From Candidatus Roseilinea mizusawaensis (GTDB taxonomy: Bacteria > Chloroflexota > Anaerolineae > J036 > Brachytrichaceae): a stretch of DNA of 64,000 nucleotides. The notes beneath the pieces were generated by a model. That model was not told the origin of the DNA, ran no database searches, and saw only the letters and a list, made by a program, of their open reading frames with translations. Shown piece after piece: positions 55,708 to 64,000 of the stretch; positions within the stretch are counted from its first letter, which is position 1; each line of letters begins with the position of its first letter. The position numbers and the translations under genes are program-made. The DNA lies in the NCBI GenBank assembly GCA_016841965.1, contig JAEANN010000042.1:1-64000 (forward strand), given 5' to 3'.

Positions 55708-56718
55708 GTGGCAAAGAAGAACAACTCTCATTCCACACCCACGATTGGTGTTGATCTGGGCGGCACGAAAATCCTGGCGGCCGTGGTGGACGCGGGCGGC
55801 AACGTAGTCGCCACAGCCAAGCGCGCAACCCGGGCAGAGGCCGGCCCGGAAGGTGTGATAGAACGCATCATCAAAACGGTCGAGGACGCCCTGGCGAGCG
55901 TAAAGATGGCCAAAGAACAGGTCGCGGCGATTGGCATTGGCGTGCCGGGGCCGGTTGACGCCGGTCGCGGGGTAGCGTTGAGCGTGACCAACATGCCCGG
56001 CTGGGTGAATGTGCCGGTGGCCGAGATGTTGCGCAAATGGCAGGACATTCCCGTTGCACTGACAAACGATGTGCGGGCTGCCTGCATGGGAGAGTTGATG
56101 ATGGGCGCAGGACGCGGCCTGCATCACTTTGTGTCGGTGTTCGTCGGCACCGGCATTGGCGGGGGCATCGTCATCAACGGGCAGATCTATGAGGGCGCGC
56201 GCGGCAGCGCCGGCGAAATCGGCCACATGATCACCATGGCCGACGGGGCCTACGCCGAAGGGGGCGGTATTCGCGGTGGGATCGAGGCCATCGCCAGCCG
56301 GTCGGCCATCGAGCGCGATTTGCGCGCCGGGCTGGCGGCCGGCCGCAAGTCCATCCTGCCCCAGTTGATGGCCAAAAAAGACGGGGCGCTGACCAGCAGC
56401 GTGCTGGCCGGCGCGGTTGAAAAGGGCGACGCGCTGACCATCGAAGTGCTGCAACGGGCAGCGCACTACCTGGGCCTGCATGCCGCCTCGCTCATCAATG
56501 CCTTCGACCCACAGGCGCTGATCTATGGCGGCGGGGTGATCGAAGCACTGGGCGAGTGGATGCTGGGGCCGATCCGCGAGACAGCCTTGCAGCATGTGAT
56601 CAACCGGGCGCGGCTCGACGAGGTGAAGATCGTGGCGGCCAGCCTGGGCGATCGGGCCGGCGTGGTTGGCGCAGCCCTGTTGGCCAGAGGCGCGCTGCAG
56701 AAAGAAGTGACGAAGTAG
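55708..56718 (+). CDS. ROK-family sugar kinase lacking the zinc cysteines
   Basis: 336 aa. ASKHA kinase fold with phosphate motif GVDLGGTK, GIGVPGPVD, NDVRAACMGE, FVGTGIGGGI and C-terminal IYGGGVIEA. ROK kinases phosphorylate glucose, ManNAc, allose or fructose. Usually a zinc site follows EIGHM as CxCGxxGCxE. Here the stretch is GEIGHMITMADGAYAEGGGIRGGIEAIASR: the His is kept but all three Cys are replaced. The start is set at GTG 55708 with AAGAGAAG ahead; the track's GTG at 55630 is too far from a Shine-Dalgarno and overlaps the repeat. Confidence 0.85.
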   Translation: MAKKNNSHSTPTIGVDLGGTKILAAVVDAGGNVVATAKRATRAEAGPEGVIERIIKTVEDALASVKMAKEQVAAIGIGVPGPVDAGRGVALSVTNMPGWVNVPVAEMLRKWQDIPVALTNDVRAACMGELMMGAGRGLHHFVSVFVGTGIGGGIVINGQIYEGARGSAGEIGHMITMADGAYAEGGGIRGGIEAIASRSAIERDLRAGLAAGRKSILPQLMAKKDGALTSSVLAGAVEKGDALTIEVLQRAAHYLGLHAASLINAFDPQALIYGGGVIEALGEWMLGPIRETALQHVINRARLDEVKIVAASLGDRAGVVGAALLARGALQKEVTK

Positions 56719-56857
56719 CGCGCGAGCGCCGGACGCATTCTGCCCGATGGCTGCAAGCCACGCTCAACCCATAGCAAAGTCGGCACGGGCCGGCTTCCCC
56801 TGAACGCCGCGGCCTTCCAGGTTGCGTTCGGCTATTATTGCCTCCGCGAGCACAAAC

Positions 56858-58069
56858 ATGAGCAGGCACGCACTACGCGACGCGCCGTTGCCCTACCAGA
56901 CCTGGGGCGAGCAATACATCGACGAAGGCTCGCGCCGGCAAATGGACAACGCCATGCGTCTGCCAATCAGCGTGGCCGGCGCGTTGATGCCAGACGCGCA
57001 TGTCGGCTACGGCGTGCCCATCGGCAGTGTTTTGGCAACCGAGGGGGCAGTCATTCCTTACGCAGTGGGGGTGGACATCGCCTGCCGGATGCGGCTGACG
57101 GTGTTTGACTTGTCACCTGTCCTGCTCGACCAGCAAAAGCAGCGGTTCGAGAAAGCGCTGCAGAATGCCACGCGCTTTGGCGCCGGCTCTGAATGGAACC
57201 CCAGACAAGACGACGAGATCATGGATGACCCCGACTGGCAGGCCACCAGCTTGCTGCGCAGCCTGAAAGACAAGGCGCACCGGCAACTGGGCACATCTGG
57301 CTCTGGCAATCATTTCGTCGAGTTCGGGGCGCTCGAGATCATGGTCGAGGATAGCGCCTTGGGGCTGGCGCCGGGACAGTATCTAGCGCTGCTGTCGCAC
57401 AGCGGGTCGCGCGGCGCCGGCTATCAGATCGCCGATTACTATAGCAAGATCGCGCGCCATCTGCATCCTGAGTTGAAAGAAGCCGGCGGGGGCGATCTAT
57501 CCAACCTGGGCTGGCTCGATATCGCGTCTGAGGCGGGACAGGAATACTGGCTCTCGATGAATCTGGCCGGCCGGTACGCCAGCGCCAACCATCGCGTGAT
57601 CCACCGCAACGTGGCGAAGACAGCAGGGTTGCAATCGGCAGCGGCGGTGGTGGAGAACCATCACAACTTTGCCTGGATCGAGACGCTGCCCGATGGCCGG
57701 CAGGTGTACGTGCATCGCAAGGGCGCCACGCCGGCCGCCAAAGGCACGCTGGGGGTGATTCCCGGCACGATGGGCGACCCCGGCTATGTGGTGCGCGGAC
57801 TGGGCAATCCGGCTTCGCTTAACAGCGCCTCGCACGGCGCGGGCCGGCAGATGAGCCGCAATGAAGCCATCAAGTCGATCACCAAGACCATGCGCGACCG
57901 GTACCTGCGCGACAAGGGGGTGACGCTGCTGGGCGGCGGTTTGGATGAAGCGCCACAAGCCTACAAGAACATCGACGAGATCATGTCGGCACAAAGCGAT
58001 GTGGTGGAAATCATCGGGCGCTTCAAACCGCGCGTCGTCATGATGACCGATGACCCGCGCGACATCTAG
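56858..58069 (+). CDS. rtcB: RNA-splicing ligase RtcB
   Basis: GTP- and Mn2+-dependent ligase that joins 2',3'-cyclic phosphate or 3'-phosphate ends to 5'-OH ends. 403 aa from ATG 56858 (the track's TTG at 56822 is not supported). Landmarks: MPDAHVGYGVPIGSVL, the metal Cys in AVGVDIACRM (about residue 77), GTSGSGNHFVEF, SHSGSRGAG, ENHHNFAW, HRKGATPA and SHGAGRQMSR with the guanylylated His. No archease or RtcA gene is adjacent. In tRNA-repair terms it complements the Cca enzyme in the window. Confidence 0.96.
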   Translation: MSRHALRDAPLPYQTWGEQYIDEGSRRQMDNAMRLPISVAGALMPDAHVGYGVPIGSVLATEGAVIPYAVGVDIACRMRLTVFDLSPVLLDQQKQRFEKALQNATRFGAGSEWNPRQDDEIMDDPDWQATSLLRSLKDKAHRQLGTSGSGNHFVEFGALEIMVEDSALGLAPGQYLALLSHSGSRGAGYQIADYYSKIARHLHPELKEAGGGDLSNLGWLDIASEAGQEYWLSMNLAGRYASANHRVIHRNVAKTAGLQSAAAVVENHHNFAWIETLPDGRQVYVHRKGATPAAKGTLGVIPGTMGDPGYVVRGLGNPASLNSASHGAGRQMSRNEAIKSITKTMRDRYLRDKGVTLLGGGLDEAPQAYKNIDEIMSAQSDVVEIIGRFKPRVVMMTDDPRDI

Positions 58070-58310
58070 CACGCCGGCCAGACGTTACACTGGCCGGCGT
58101 CGAACTCACCGATTTTGTTTCGACCCCGATCTGCGCTCGCCCAGAGCGCGCTGTTCGACCGCTGCGCCAGCTTGTTCGTCGACATCTGAATAAGCACTTC
58201 GACAATGGTCTGAGCGAGACGCCATCGACAGGGTCGATGGCGCATGTGTGGGTTGTGCCTGCCGAAAGGTGGGTTGGAAGAGATGTGCTACAGACTTACA
58301 GAGCGCGTGA
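58070..58310. other. Convergent intergenic gap with a perfect hairpin
   Basis: 240 bases between rtcB and the M50 gene. CGCCATCGAC (58220-58229), AGG, GTCGATGGCG (58233-58242) is a 10-bp perfect hairpin without a T-run. No ORF looks coding. Confidence 0.6.
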
Positions 58311-59459
58311 TCACGTTGCCCACAGCGGATTGGGCATGAAGACCAGCACCAGCACAAGCAAAGCAATCAGCGCAAGTGCGTAGTGTTGAGGCTCCAGGCG
58401 GGCAGCCTGATTCAAAGCCGGGGGATGGTTGCGACCAAAGAAGAACAAGAGGATTGTCCACAGCAGCCAGCTTTCAGACACCAACACGGTCAACCCCAGA
58501 AACAGGGCCAGCATGGCAAAGTACAGGTAGCGGGCTGCCTGGCCCAGTACAGCGTAGGCCACATGTCCGCCATCCAACTGCCCGGCAGGAATCAGGTTGA
58601 TCCCTGTGATGAGCAACCCAAGCCACGCGCCGAGATAAAGTGGGTGCTCGATCATGCCTGCGCTCGGTACGTACCGGCCATACAGGACGATCTTCATCAG
58701 GCCGGTGAGCAGCGAATCGCCGAAGTAGATCGCGCCGGCCATGGCCGGCGTCTCGATAGGTTTGACGGTCGAGAGCGCCAGTCCTACCATCAGGATTGGG
58801 ATGGCGACAAGAAAACCGGCCAGCGGGCCGGCGATGCCAACTTCGAGGAGCGTTCGCCTATCTTCGAACGGCTCGCGCTGCACGATGACGGCGCCGAGCG
58901 TGCCAAAGCCGAACATACCTAACAGGATGGTGGGCAGGGGGATGAAATAGGGCAATGACACCGGCGCGCCACGCAGCCGGCCCACTACGTAGTGCCCCAT
59001 CTCATGCGTGACCAGCACACCCAGCAGCGCGCCGGCGAAGGCCAGCCCCGCGCCCAAATCGAGTTGGCCGGTTTGGGTGAACACTGAGCCGCTGAGAATG
59101 ACCGATCCGACGGTTGCGATGAACAGAATCAGATTCAGCGCGGGGTTTAATCTGGGCCGTGGAATCACGCCAGGTATGGCAAGCACTTCATGATCGTAGT
59201 TGCCGGGAGCGTCATCTTCGCGATTGCGCAGATAGGGGGTGTATCCAACCTGCTCGACACGCGGGCGCAGCACGCGGTAGGCCTGATCGGGCGGCGCCAG
59301 CAATGTGCCCCGCAGCCGAATGACACCATTGTCTTCGAACTCATAGCTGGTGACGGACATGACAACAGAGAGCGCCGCGCGCAACCTGGCGACGGTCTCA
59401 AGCCGGTCAGCCGGCGCGGTATTGGGTGGATTGAGCATGGGATTGGGCGCGCGAGACAA
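58311..59459 (-). CDS. Site-2-type M50 membrane protease
   Basis: 382 aa. Zinc motif VTHEMGHYVVGRLRG (about residue 153) and the second motif NLIPAGQLDGGH, both in hydrophobic context with about six further helices. The N-terminal 90 residues are a soluble domain; the family (FtsH-like S2P, plant EGY-type) cleaves membrane-bound regulators such as anti-sigma factors. No anti-sigma partner is adjacent. It lies 15 bases downstream of the SufE-like gene on the same strand. Confidence 0.88.
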   Translation of the reverse strand: MSRAPNPMLNPPNTAPADRLETVARLRAALSVVMSVTSYEFEDNGVIRLRGTLLAPPDQAYRVLRPRVEQVGYTPYLRNREDDAPGNYDHEVLAIPGVIPRPRLNPALNLILFIATVGSVILSGSVFTQTGQLDLGAGLAFAGALLGVLVTHEMGHYVVGRLRGAPVSLPYFIPLPTILLGMFGFGTLGAVIVQREPFEDRRTLLEVGIAGPLAGFLVAIPILMVGLALSTVKPIETPAMAGAIYFGDSLLTGLMKIVLYGRYVPSAGMIEHPLYLGAWLGLLITGINLIPAGQLDGGHVAYAVLGQAARYLYFAMLALFLGLTVLVSESWLLWTILLFFFGRNHPPALNQAARLEPQHYALALIALLVLVLVFMPNPLWAT

Positions 59460-59474
59460 GATGTTGTGGGCTTG

Positions 59475-59927
59475 CTACATAGAACGGCCGGCGTAGCGTT
59501 GCGCCGTAGCCTTAACCACTGCGGCAATGCTCAACAGTCCTTGCCCCTTGCCCATCGAAATATTGGGGCCGAATAGTGTCGGCACCAGATCGTCGATCGG
59601 CATGTGGGCGATCTCTTCGGCAGGCAGGCCGTTGATGGTAGACGCGAGGATTGCTGACAATGCGCGCGCTGAGACGCCGAACGGGTTTTCCACGGCGAAA
59701 TAAAACTTGAGCCGGTTGCCGTCTAGCGGCTCAACGAAGACATAAGAGTCTGACTCGCAGTGCGGCACCTGATTTTCCTGCGGATAGGGACGGCGCGCAA
59801 TCGACTCTGGCGTGCCCTCAAACTGATCGGAATACTCGATCAACATGGCGTTGCGATCAGACGGATTCTCGGCGAAGATTTCCAGCACTTCACGCAGCTT
59901 TTCTGGGTATCGATCAAACCTGGACAT
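59475..59927 (-). CDS. SufE-like sulfur-acceptor protein
   Basis: 150 aa from ATG 59927; the track's start is a TTG three codons upstream. SufE receives the persulfide sulfur from a cysteine desulfurase and passes it to the Fe-S scaffold. Family layout is seen as LREVLEIFAENPSDRNAMLIEYSDQF and SVSARALSAILASTINGLPAEEI-type helices. The active Cys (about residue 56) is in VPHCESDSYVFV, where SufE normally has GCQSxVW. So the local motif is divergent. Its start codon overlaps the region just after dus; probable operon dus-sufE-M50. Confidence 0.72.
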   Translation of the reverse strand: MSRFDRYPEKLREVLEIFAENPSDRNAMLIEYSDQFEGTPESIARRPYPQENQVPHCESDSYVFVEPLDGNRLKFYFAVENPFGVSARALSAILASTINGLPAEEIAHMPIDDLVPTLFGPNISMGKGQGLLSIAAVVKATAQRYAGRSM

Positions 59928-59928
59928 G

Positions 59929-61035
59929 TCACACAACCGCTAATTCTCCGGACATCAGATCGCACCGGCTCTCGGTGCAGGACAAATCAGCAAGCGACTC
60001 TAGCGGCGATTCGCCGGATTGCCGGCGACGTGTTTCCAAGGCCTGGCGGTCTAGCTCATCGGCGCTGGACTCAAGGCCGGCCAAGTGATCGAGAAAGACT
60101 TCGACCGAAGGCGCAGTCACCAGCGCATGCCGCAGCTCGGCTGCGCCGGGCACACCGATAATATAGCGGGCGGCGTATTTACGGAACAGGATCAAACCAT
60201 AGTCGCCATAGTGACGCAGGTTCATATCCAGATGCCGGCGCATCAGCTTGGTAACGTCGCGCACCAACACGTCTTCGCGGTTCTTGCCGGAGAAAATCCA
60301 CGGGTTGCCGATGGCGGCGCGCGCGATCATGACACCATCGCAGCCGGTGTGGGCCTTCATACGCGCAATGTCTTCCACACGGCGCACGTCGCCATTCCCG
60401 ATGACGGGAATCTTGACTGCCTGCTTGACCTCGGCGATGGCGTCCCAGTTGGCATGGCCGGTGTATTTCTGCTCTTTGGTGCGGCCGTGTACGGCGATCA
60501 GCGAGGCGCCATTGTCTTGCATGATGCGGGCAACCTCGACATGGTTGAGCGAGCGGGCATCCCAGCCAATGCGAATCTTGCCGGTGACGGGAATGCGCAG
60601 CGCTTTGGACATGGCGTTAAAAATGCGGCCGATCTTGGCGGGGTCGCGCAACAGGCCGGCCCCGGCCCCGCGACCGCTCACATTTGGGACTGAACAGCCC
60701 ATGTTCAGATCCACGATGCCCGCGCCCATCTGTTCGCAACGTTTAGCGGCCTCTACAATGTCGTTTTCGTTCGGGCCGAAGATTTGAAACGACATTTGAG
60801 GGTATTCAGACGGGTCGAAGTCCAACATCTTGAGCGCCTTCTTAGCGCCGTGGCAGATCGCTTCGACGGCGACAAACTCGGTGTAGCTCATGGCCGAGCC
60901 GTATTCGCGGCAGAGCTTGCGAAACGGCAGGTCGGAGTAACCATCCATTGGCGCAAGAATAGTCGGCACTGCGCCCGGCACGCCGCTGCTGCCATAGACC
61001 GGGATATCTCGAACAAAAAACGCTGGCAAGTTCAC
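59929..61035 (-). CDS. dus: tRNA-dihydrouridine synthase
   Basis: FMN enzyme that reduces uridines in the D-loop of tRNA. 368 aa TIM barrel: LAPMDGYSDLPFRKLC, the catalytic Cys in DLNMGCSVPNVSGRGAGAGLL, VTGKIRIGWD, AVHGRTKEQKYTGHANW and IGNGDVRRVEDIARM...GCDGVMIARAAIGNPWIF. The track's GTG start coincides with a predicted transcript start, so the message would be leaderless. The C-terminal ~40 residues are Arg/Glu-rich. Exact Dus subfamily (DusB-like) is inferred. Confidence 0.93.
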   Translation of the reverse strand: MNLPAFFVRDIPVYGSSGVPGAVPTILAPMDGYSDLPFRKLCREYGSAMSYTEFVAVEAICHGAKKALKMLDFDPSEYPQMSFQIFGPNENDIVEAAKRCEQMGAGIVDLNMGCSVPNVSGRGAGAGLLRDPAKIGRIFNAMSKALRIPVTGKIRIGWDARSLNHVEVARIMQDNGASLIAVHGRTKEQKYTGHANWDAIAEVKQAVKIPVIGNGDVRRVEDIARMKAHTGCDGVMIARAAIGNPWIFSGKNREDVLVRDVTKLMRRHLDMNLRHYGDYGLILFRKYAARYIIGVPGAAELRHALVTAPSVEVFLDHLAGLESSADELDRQALETRRRQSGESPLESLADLSCTESRCDLMSGELAVV

Positions 61036-61041
61036 GCGGCT

Positions 61042-61047
61042 ATTCTA
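61042..61047 (-). promoter_or_regulatory. -10 box of dus (leaderless GTG)
   Basis: TAGAAT on the minus strand, ending six bases before the GTG start of dus. Confidence 0.5.
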
Positions 61048-61308
61048 ACCATTTCTCAAATCGAGCAGGCGTCGCGCGCAGGGCGAGGCTGTGCGTGGCT
61101 GTGATGGTCAAACCCACGCCAAGCTGCTTGATGGCGCGCCGGCTGGCGTCATGCTCAGCGAGGATCGACATCAGAGACTGACTTGCAGCCGGCCACACGC
61201 GGGCTGTTTGCTTTTGCAGCCGCAGCGCGGATCAAGACGCCGGCCAGAGAGGCGGCCAAAGAGGCGGCCAGATTGACAGAATCTCGAAGCAGACCTAGAA
61301 CAGGCAAC

Positions 61309-62568
61309 ATGTCTACTTCAGCCGAACGGGGTGTCAAAACGTCCCGGCCGCGTTTGCGCGACTTACCGCGTAACGTATGGGCCGTCAGCTTCACCAGCTT
61401 CTTCATGGACGTGTCTTCCGAAATGGTCATCAACATTTTGCCCTTGTTTCTGGCCAATGTGCTGGGCGTGCGCGCCAATGTGATTGGTCTGATTGAGGGC
61501 ATTGCCGAATCCACGGCCAGTCTGCTGAAAGTGTTCTCTGGCTGGTTGAGCGACCGGCTGCGCGCGCGCAAATGGGTGGCCGTGGCCGGCTACGCGCTGT
61601 CGGCGCTGTCCAAACCGTTCTTCTACGTGGCGGCCAGTTGGGAGGCCATTGCCGCCGTGCGCTGGGTGGATCGATTTGGCAAAGGCATTCGCACTGCGCC
61701 ACGCGACGCGCTGGTGGCCGATTCGGTGGATGAGCAACAACGCGGGTTTGCCTTTGGCTTTCAACGCGCCGCCGACACCGCCGGCGCATTCCTCGGTATG
61801 CTCATTGCGCTGGGGGTGGTGTGGTTCTTGCAACAGGCCGGCGCGACGCTGGGCGCAGACACTTTTCGCGCATTGGTTCTGGTCAGCCTCATTCCGGCGG
61901 CGCTGGCTGTGCTATCGCTGGCGTTGGGCGCGCGCGACACGCCGGCGTCGAAGCAGCGCCCCGCGCCCAAGTTTGCCTTTCGCGCGCTGGGTAAACCGTT
62001 CATGACTTTTCTGCTCATCAGCGCCATTTTTGACCTGGGCAACTCATCGGACGCCTTTCTGGTGTTGCGCGCACAGGAGCGCGGCGTCAGCGTAGCCGGC
62101 GTGCTGGCCATGCTGGTCATGTTCAACCTGGTGTACACGCTGGCGTCCATCCCGGCCGGCTCGCTGTCCGATCGGATCGGGCGGCGCAAACTCATCATCG
62201 GCGGGTGGCTGGTGTATGCGGCGATTTACGCCGGCTTTGGGCTGGCCCAGGAAGGCTGGCACATCTGGGCGCTGTACGCAGTCTATGGGCTGTACTACGG
62301 GCTGGCATTCGGAACCGGCAAAGCCATGATCGCCGATCTGGTGCCCGAGGCGTCGCGCGGGACGGCCTATGGCACGCACAATGCTGTGCTGGGCATTCTA
62401 GATTTTCCGGCTTCGTTGATCGCCGGCATCCTGTGGCACGGCCTCGGCGCATGGGAGGGCTTCGGCGCGCCGGCCCCGTTTCTATTCGGCAGCGCGTTGG
62501 CGCTGATCGCAGCCGTATTGATGTGGCGCTGGCGGCCGGCGACAGGCTCATTTATCATGCAATCATGA
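61309..62568 (+). CDS. MFS transporter
   Basis: 419 aa from ATG 61309 (codon 43 of the track; the longer N-terminus is Ala/Arg-rich and unlike the family). Twelve predicted helices; motif A variants read GWLSDRLRARKWVAV and SLSDRIGRRKLIIGG. The start RDLPRNVWAVSFTSFFMDVSSEMVINILPLFL is typical of the YfiS/YwoG-type group. VRWVDRFGKGIRTAPRDALVADS is a marked conserved loop of this group. Overlaps a short ORF at its stop. Substrate unknown. Confidence 0.85.
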   Translation: MSTSAERGVKTSRPRLRDLPRNVWAVSFTSFFMDVSSEMVINILPLFLANVLGVRANVIGLIEGIAESTASLLKVFSGWLSDRLRARKWVAVAGYALSALSKPFFYVAASWEAIAAVRWVDRFGKGIRTAPRDALVADSVDEQQRGFAFGFQRAADTAGAFLGMLIALGVVWFLQQAGATLGADTFRALVLVSLIPAALAVLSLALGARDTPASKQRPAPKFAFRALGKPFMTFLLISAIFDLGNSSDAFLVLRAQERGVSVAGVLAMLVMFNLVYTLASIPAGSLSDRIGRRKLIIGGWLVYAAIYAGFGLAQEGWHIWALYAVYGLYYGLAFGTGKAMIADLVPEASRGTAYGTHNAVLGILDFPASLIAGILWHGLGAWEGFGAPAPFLFGSALALIAAVLMWRWRPATGSFIMQS

Positions 62569-62626
62569 AGCGCAGCAAGCGCAGCCGCGCACCGCGCTAT
62601 CAGCACGCAGCGGGAAGCTCATTAAA

Positions 62627-62659
62627 GCCGGCGTCAAAGCCGGCGTCAAAGCCGGCGTC
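62627..62659. repeat. 12-bp tandem repeat GCCGGCGTCAAA, 2.75 copies
   Basis: Lies between the MFS and Gfo/Idh genes and includes the GCCGGC palindrome in each copy. Confidence 0.9.
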
Positions 62660-62715
62660 GCAGGGATACGCGAGGTGCGCGTCACACTGGAACTGATTGC
62701 ACAAGGAGAAACCGC

Positions 62716-63762
62716 GTGATGCCGATCCAGATTGCGATTGCCGGCATCGGACGAGCCGGCTGGGGTATGCACTGCCCCGAACTAGACAAGCGCGGCGACA
62801 AGTTTGTGATTGTCGGCGCATGCGACATCTTGCCAGAGCGTTGCGCGATGATGCGCGAGCGCTACGGTTGCCGCACCTACACTGATTTCGAGGCTCTGCT
62901 CAATGATCCCGACGTGGAGCTGGTCTCAATCGCCACACCCACCCTGCTGCACGCGCCGCAGGCTGTGCAGGCGTTGCAGGCCGGCAAGCATGTCTTCCTG
63001 GAGAAGCCAATCGCGCTGACAATGGCCGAAGCCATGCAGTTGCGCGACGCAGCAGCACGTGCAACAGGCCGGCTGTTCTTCCGCCATAACCGACGCTTCG
63101 AGCCGGCCTTTACGCACATCCGCGAAATCATCGCATCGGGCGTGCTGGGGCAGGTCTACGAAATCAAACTACGCCGCAACAGCTATCAGCGCCGCAGCGA
63201 CTGGCAAACATTGCTCGCTTGTGGCGGAGGCCTGTTGCACAACTGGGGGCCGCACCTCATCGACCATGCGCTGCAATTGCTGGAGGCTCCGGTGGCCGGC
63301 CTGTGGCGCGACCTCAAACGCATCGCCGCCGTTGGCGACGCCGAAGACCATCTCAAGATCGTGCTCACGGGTGAAAATGGCCGGATAGTCGATCTGGAGA
63401 TCAGCGGCGGGGCAGCCCTATCCGAGCCGGAGTACATCGTGCTGGGGGATCGCGGGGCGCTGATCTGCCAGGGCGACACGATCACGCTGAAGCATCTGCC
63501 GGCAGACTACGTGCCGCCCGAGGAGCATGCATCGGCAGACACGCCGGGCATGGATTACGGTTTTGGCAAGGGCGGGCCATTGCCGTGGATAACCCAGACA
63601 ACGCCGGTGGGGCCGTCGGCGGCGTGTGACATCGACAGCATCTGGGATCACCTGTACGCCGCGCTGCGCGAAAGGGCGCCTTTTCCGATCACGATGGACG
63701 AAGCATTCGAGGTGGTGAAGGTGATCGAGGCGGTACGACAGGGCACGCAGTTCGAGCGCTAA
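62716..63762 (+). CDS. Gfo/Idh/MocA-family oxidoreductase
   Basis: 348 aa NAD(P)-dependent dehydrogenase-like protein. N-terminal Rossmann fold with IAGIGRAGWGMH (GxGxxG type), VSIATPTLLHAPQAVQALQAGKHVFLEKPIALTMAEA (EKP Lys), and the C-terminal beta-sheet domain with LLHNWGPHLIDHALQLL (catalytic His). A GGAG seven bases before the GTG start favours 62716 over the ATG at 62719. Likely acts on a sugar or inositol; the substrate is unknown. Convergent with the next gene, their stops overlapping by four bases. Confidence 0.9.
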   Translation: MMPIQIAIAGIGRAGWGMHCPELDKRGDKFVIVGACDILPERCAMMRERYGCRTYTDFEALLNDPDVELVSIATPTLLHAPQAVQALQAGKHVFLEKPIALTMAEAMQLRDAAARATGRLFFRHNRRFEPAFTHIREIIASGVLGQVYEIKLRRNSYQRRSDWQTLLACGGGLLHNWGPHLIDHALQLLEAPVAGLWRDLKRIAAVGDAEDHLKIVLTGENGRIVDLEISGGAALSEPEYIVLGDRGALICQGDTITLKHLPADYVPPEEHASADTPGMDYGFGKGGPLPWITQTTPVGPSAACDIDSIWDHLYAALRERAPFPITMDEAFEVVKVIEAVRQGTQFER

Positions 63763-64000
63763 AGCCCAAACACTTCGCGGGCGAGCTTCGATCCGCCGCG
63801 TAGCGCCAGGCCAAGCCGGATCATCCAGTCGAGCAGGAAGAATGTGTTGCGCTGGTAGTGCTTGCGATAGAACAGCCACATGGCGCGGTCAAACTCGAAT
63901 TGCGCCTTTGGACTGCGCCGGCTGGCCGCACGCTTGACATGATGCACGGTGACGCGCGGGTAGTACACCACACGATAAGGCCGGCCATCTGTGGAACGGC
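63759..64000 (-). CDS. Glycosyltransferase family 2, C-terminal part (5' end beyond window)
   Basis: Partial: the reading frame is open from 64000 down to the stop at 63759, about 80 residues. The sequence YRVVYYPRVTVHHVKRAASRRSPKAQFEFDRAMWLFYRKHY is the usual end region of family 2 transferases that add rhamnose or similar sugars (V/YPxxxxxHxxGxS...FYRKHY). The short ORF in the track begins at an internal GTG and is not the true start. It converges with the Gfo/Idh gene. Confidence 0.75.
   Translation of the reverse strand, partial: RSTDGRPYRVVYYPRVTVHHVKRAASRRSPKAQFEFDRAMWLFYRKHYQRNTFFLLDWMIRLGLALRGGSKLAREVFGL

Noticed and set aside
62565-62696. 43-aa ORF overlapping the MFS stop (MKRSKRSRAPRY...)
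   Set aside because: It is largely the GCCGGCGTCAAA repeat translated and has no ribosome binding site; weak evidence for a gene.

Overview
This 64 kb window is GC-rich and almost entirely chromosomal housekeeping and metabolism. No prophage, insertion sequence or CRISPR array was seen. It carries a complete rRNA operon, an auracyanin-like blue-copper lipoprotein, many PT-rich (TPTPxPT) linkers in secreted proteins and an extreme density of the palindrome GCCGGC. Together these suggest a member of the Chloroflexota, probably Anaerolineae-like. That placement is inferred from gene character; the 16S gene (20498-21998, minus strand) would settle it.

Layout. 1-16.7 kb: a heptamer-type repeat array; folC and lon (+); a minus-strand block of uxuA, an RraA-family aldolase, fabH, fabF, a PHP phosphoesterase, an SH3 lipoprotein and a membrane protein; then a plus-strand class V aminotransferase followed by a four-gene Na+-pumping biotin decarboxylase operon of methylmalonyl-CoA decarboxylase type. 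16.8-22.3 kb: a minus-strand rRNA operon (16S - tRNA-Ile - tRNA-Ala - 23S - 5S) with two sigma70-like promoters, long processing stems around 16S and 23S, and a terminator. 22.6-28.8 kb: a secreted repeat protein, then rpoB standing alone with its own promoter and terminator (no rpoC follows). 28.8-31.6 kb: two divergent CydA-like membrane proteins, one carrying a C-terminal cytochrome c domain; they look like an unusual bd-family oxidoreductase.

31.7-46.7 kb: yggS and cca (+); a CPBP protease; a regulator-permease-binding protein operon (-) whose regulator fuses an IclR-type HTH to a flavin-type split barrel and which has no ATPase gene beside it; a secreted beta-helix protein and coaE (-); an SH3 protein, a cyclic 2,3-diphosphoglycerate synthetase-like gene, tRNA-Val(GAC), tsaD and gatB (+). 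46.8-56 kb: a tightly packed minus-strand operon (M28 peptidase, PstS-like lipoprotein, MFS, DUF4166-like), the cupredoxin, an FHA protein, ftsH and a polyprenyl-phosphate sugar transferase. 55.7-64 kb: a ROK kinase and rtcB (+); an M50 protease, SufE-like protein and Dus (-); an MFS transporter and a Gfo/Idh oxidoreductase (+); the 3' end of a family 2 glycosyltransferase runs off the window.

How it fits together. Translation and RNA functions are spread along the window (rrn, three tRNAs, cca, tsaD, gatB, dus, rtcB, rpoB). None of the three tRNA genes encodes its CCA end, so the CCA-adding enzyme is needed. Energy genes point to both aerobic electron transfer (cupredoxin, CydA-like cytochrome c protein) and sodium-coupled decarboxylation. 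Several genes have a -10 box only 6-12 nt before the start codon and no Shine-Dalgarno, suggesting frequent leaderless transcripts. All functions are read from motifs and family resemblance by eye; no database search was run.
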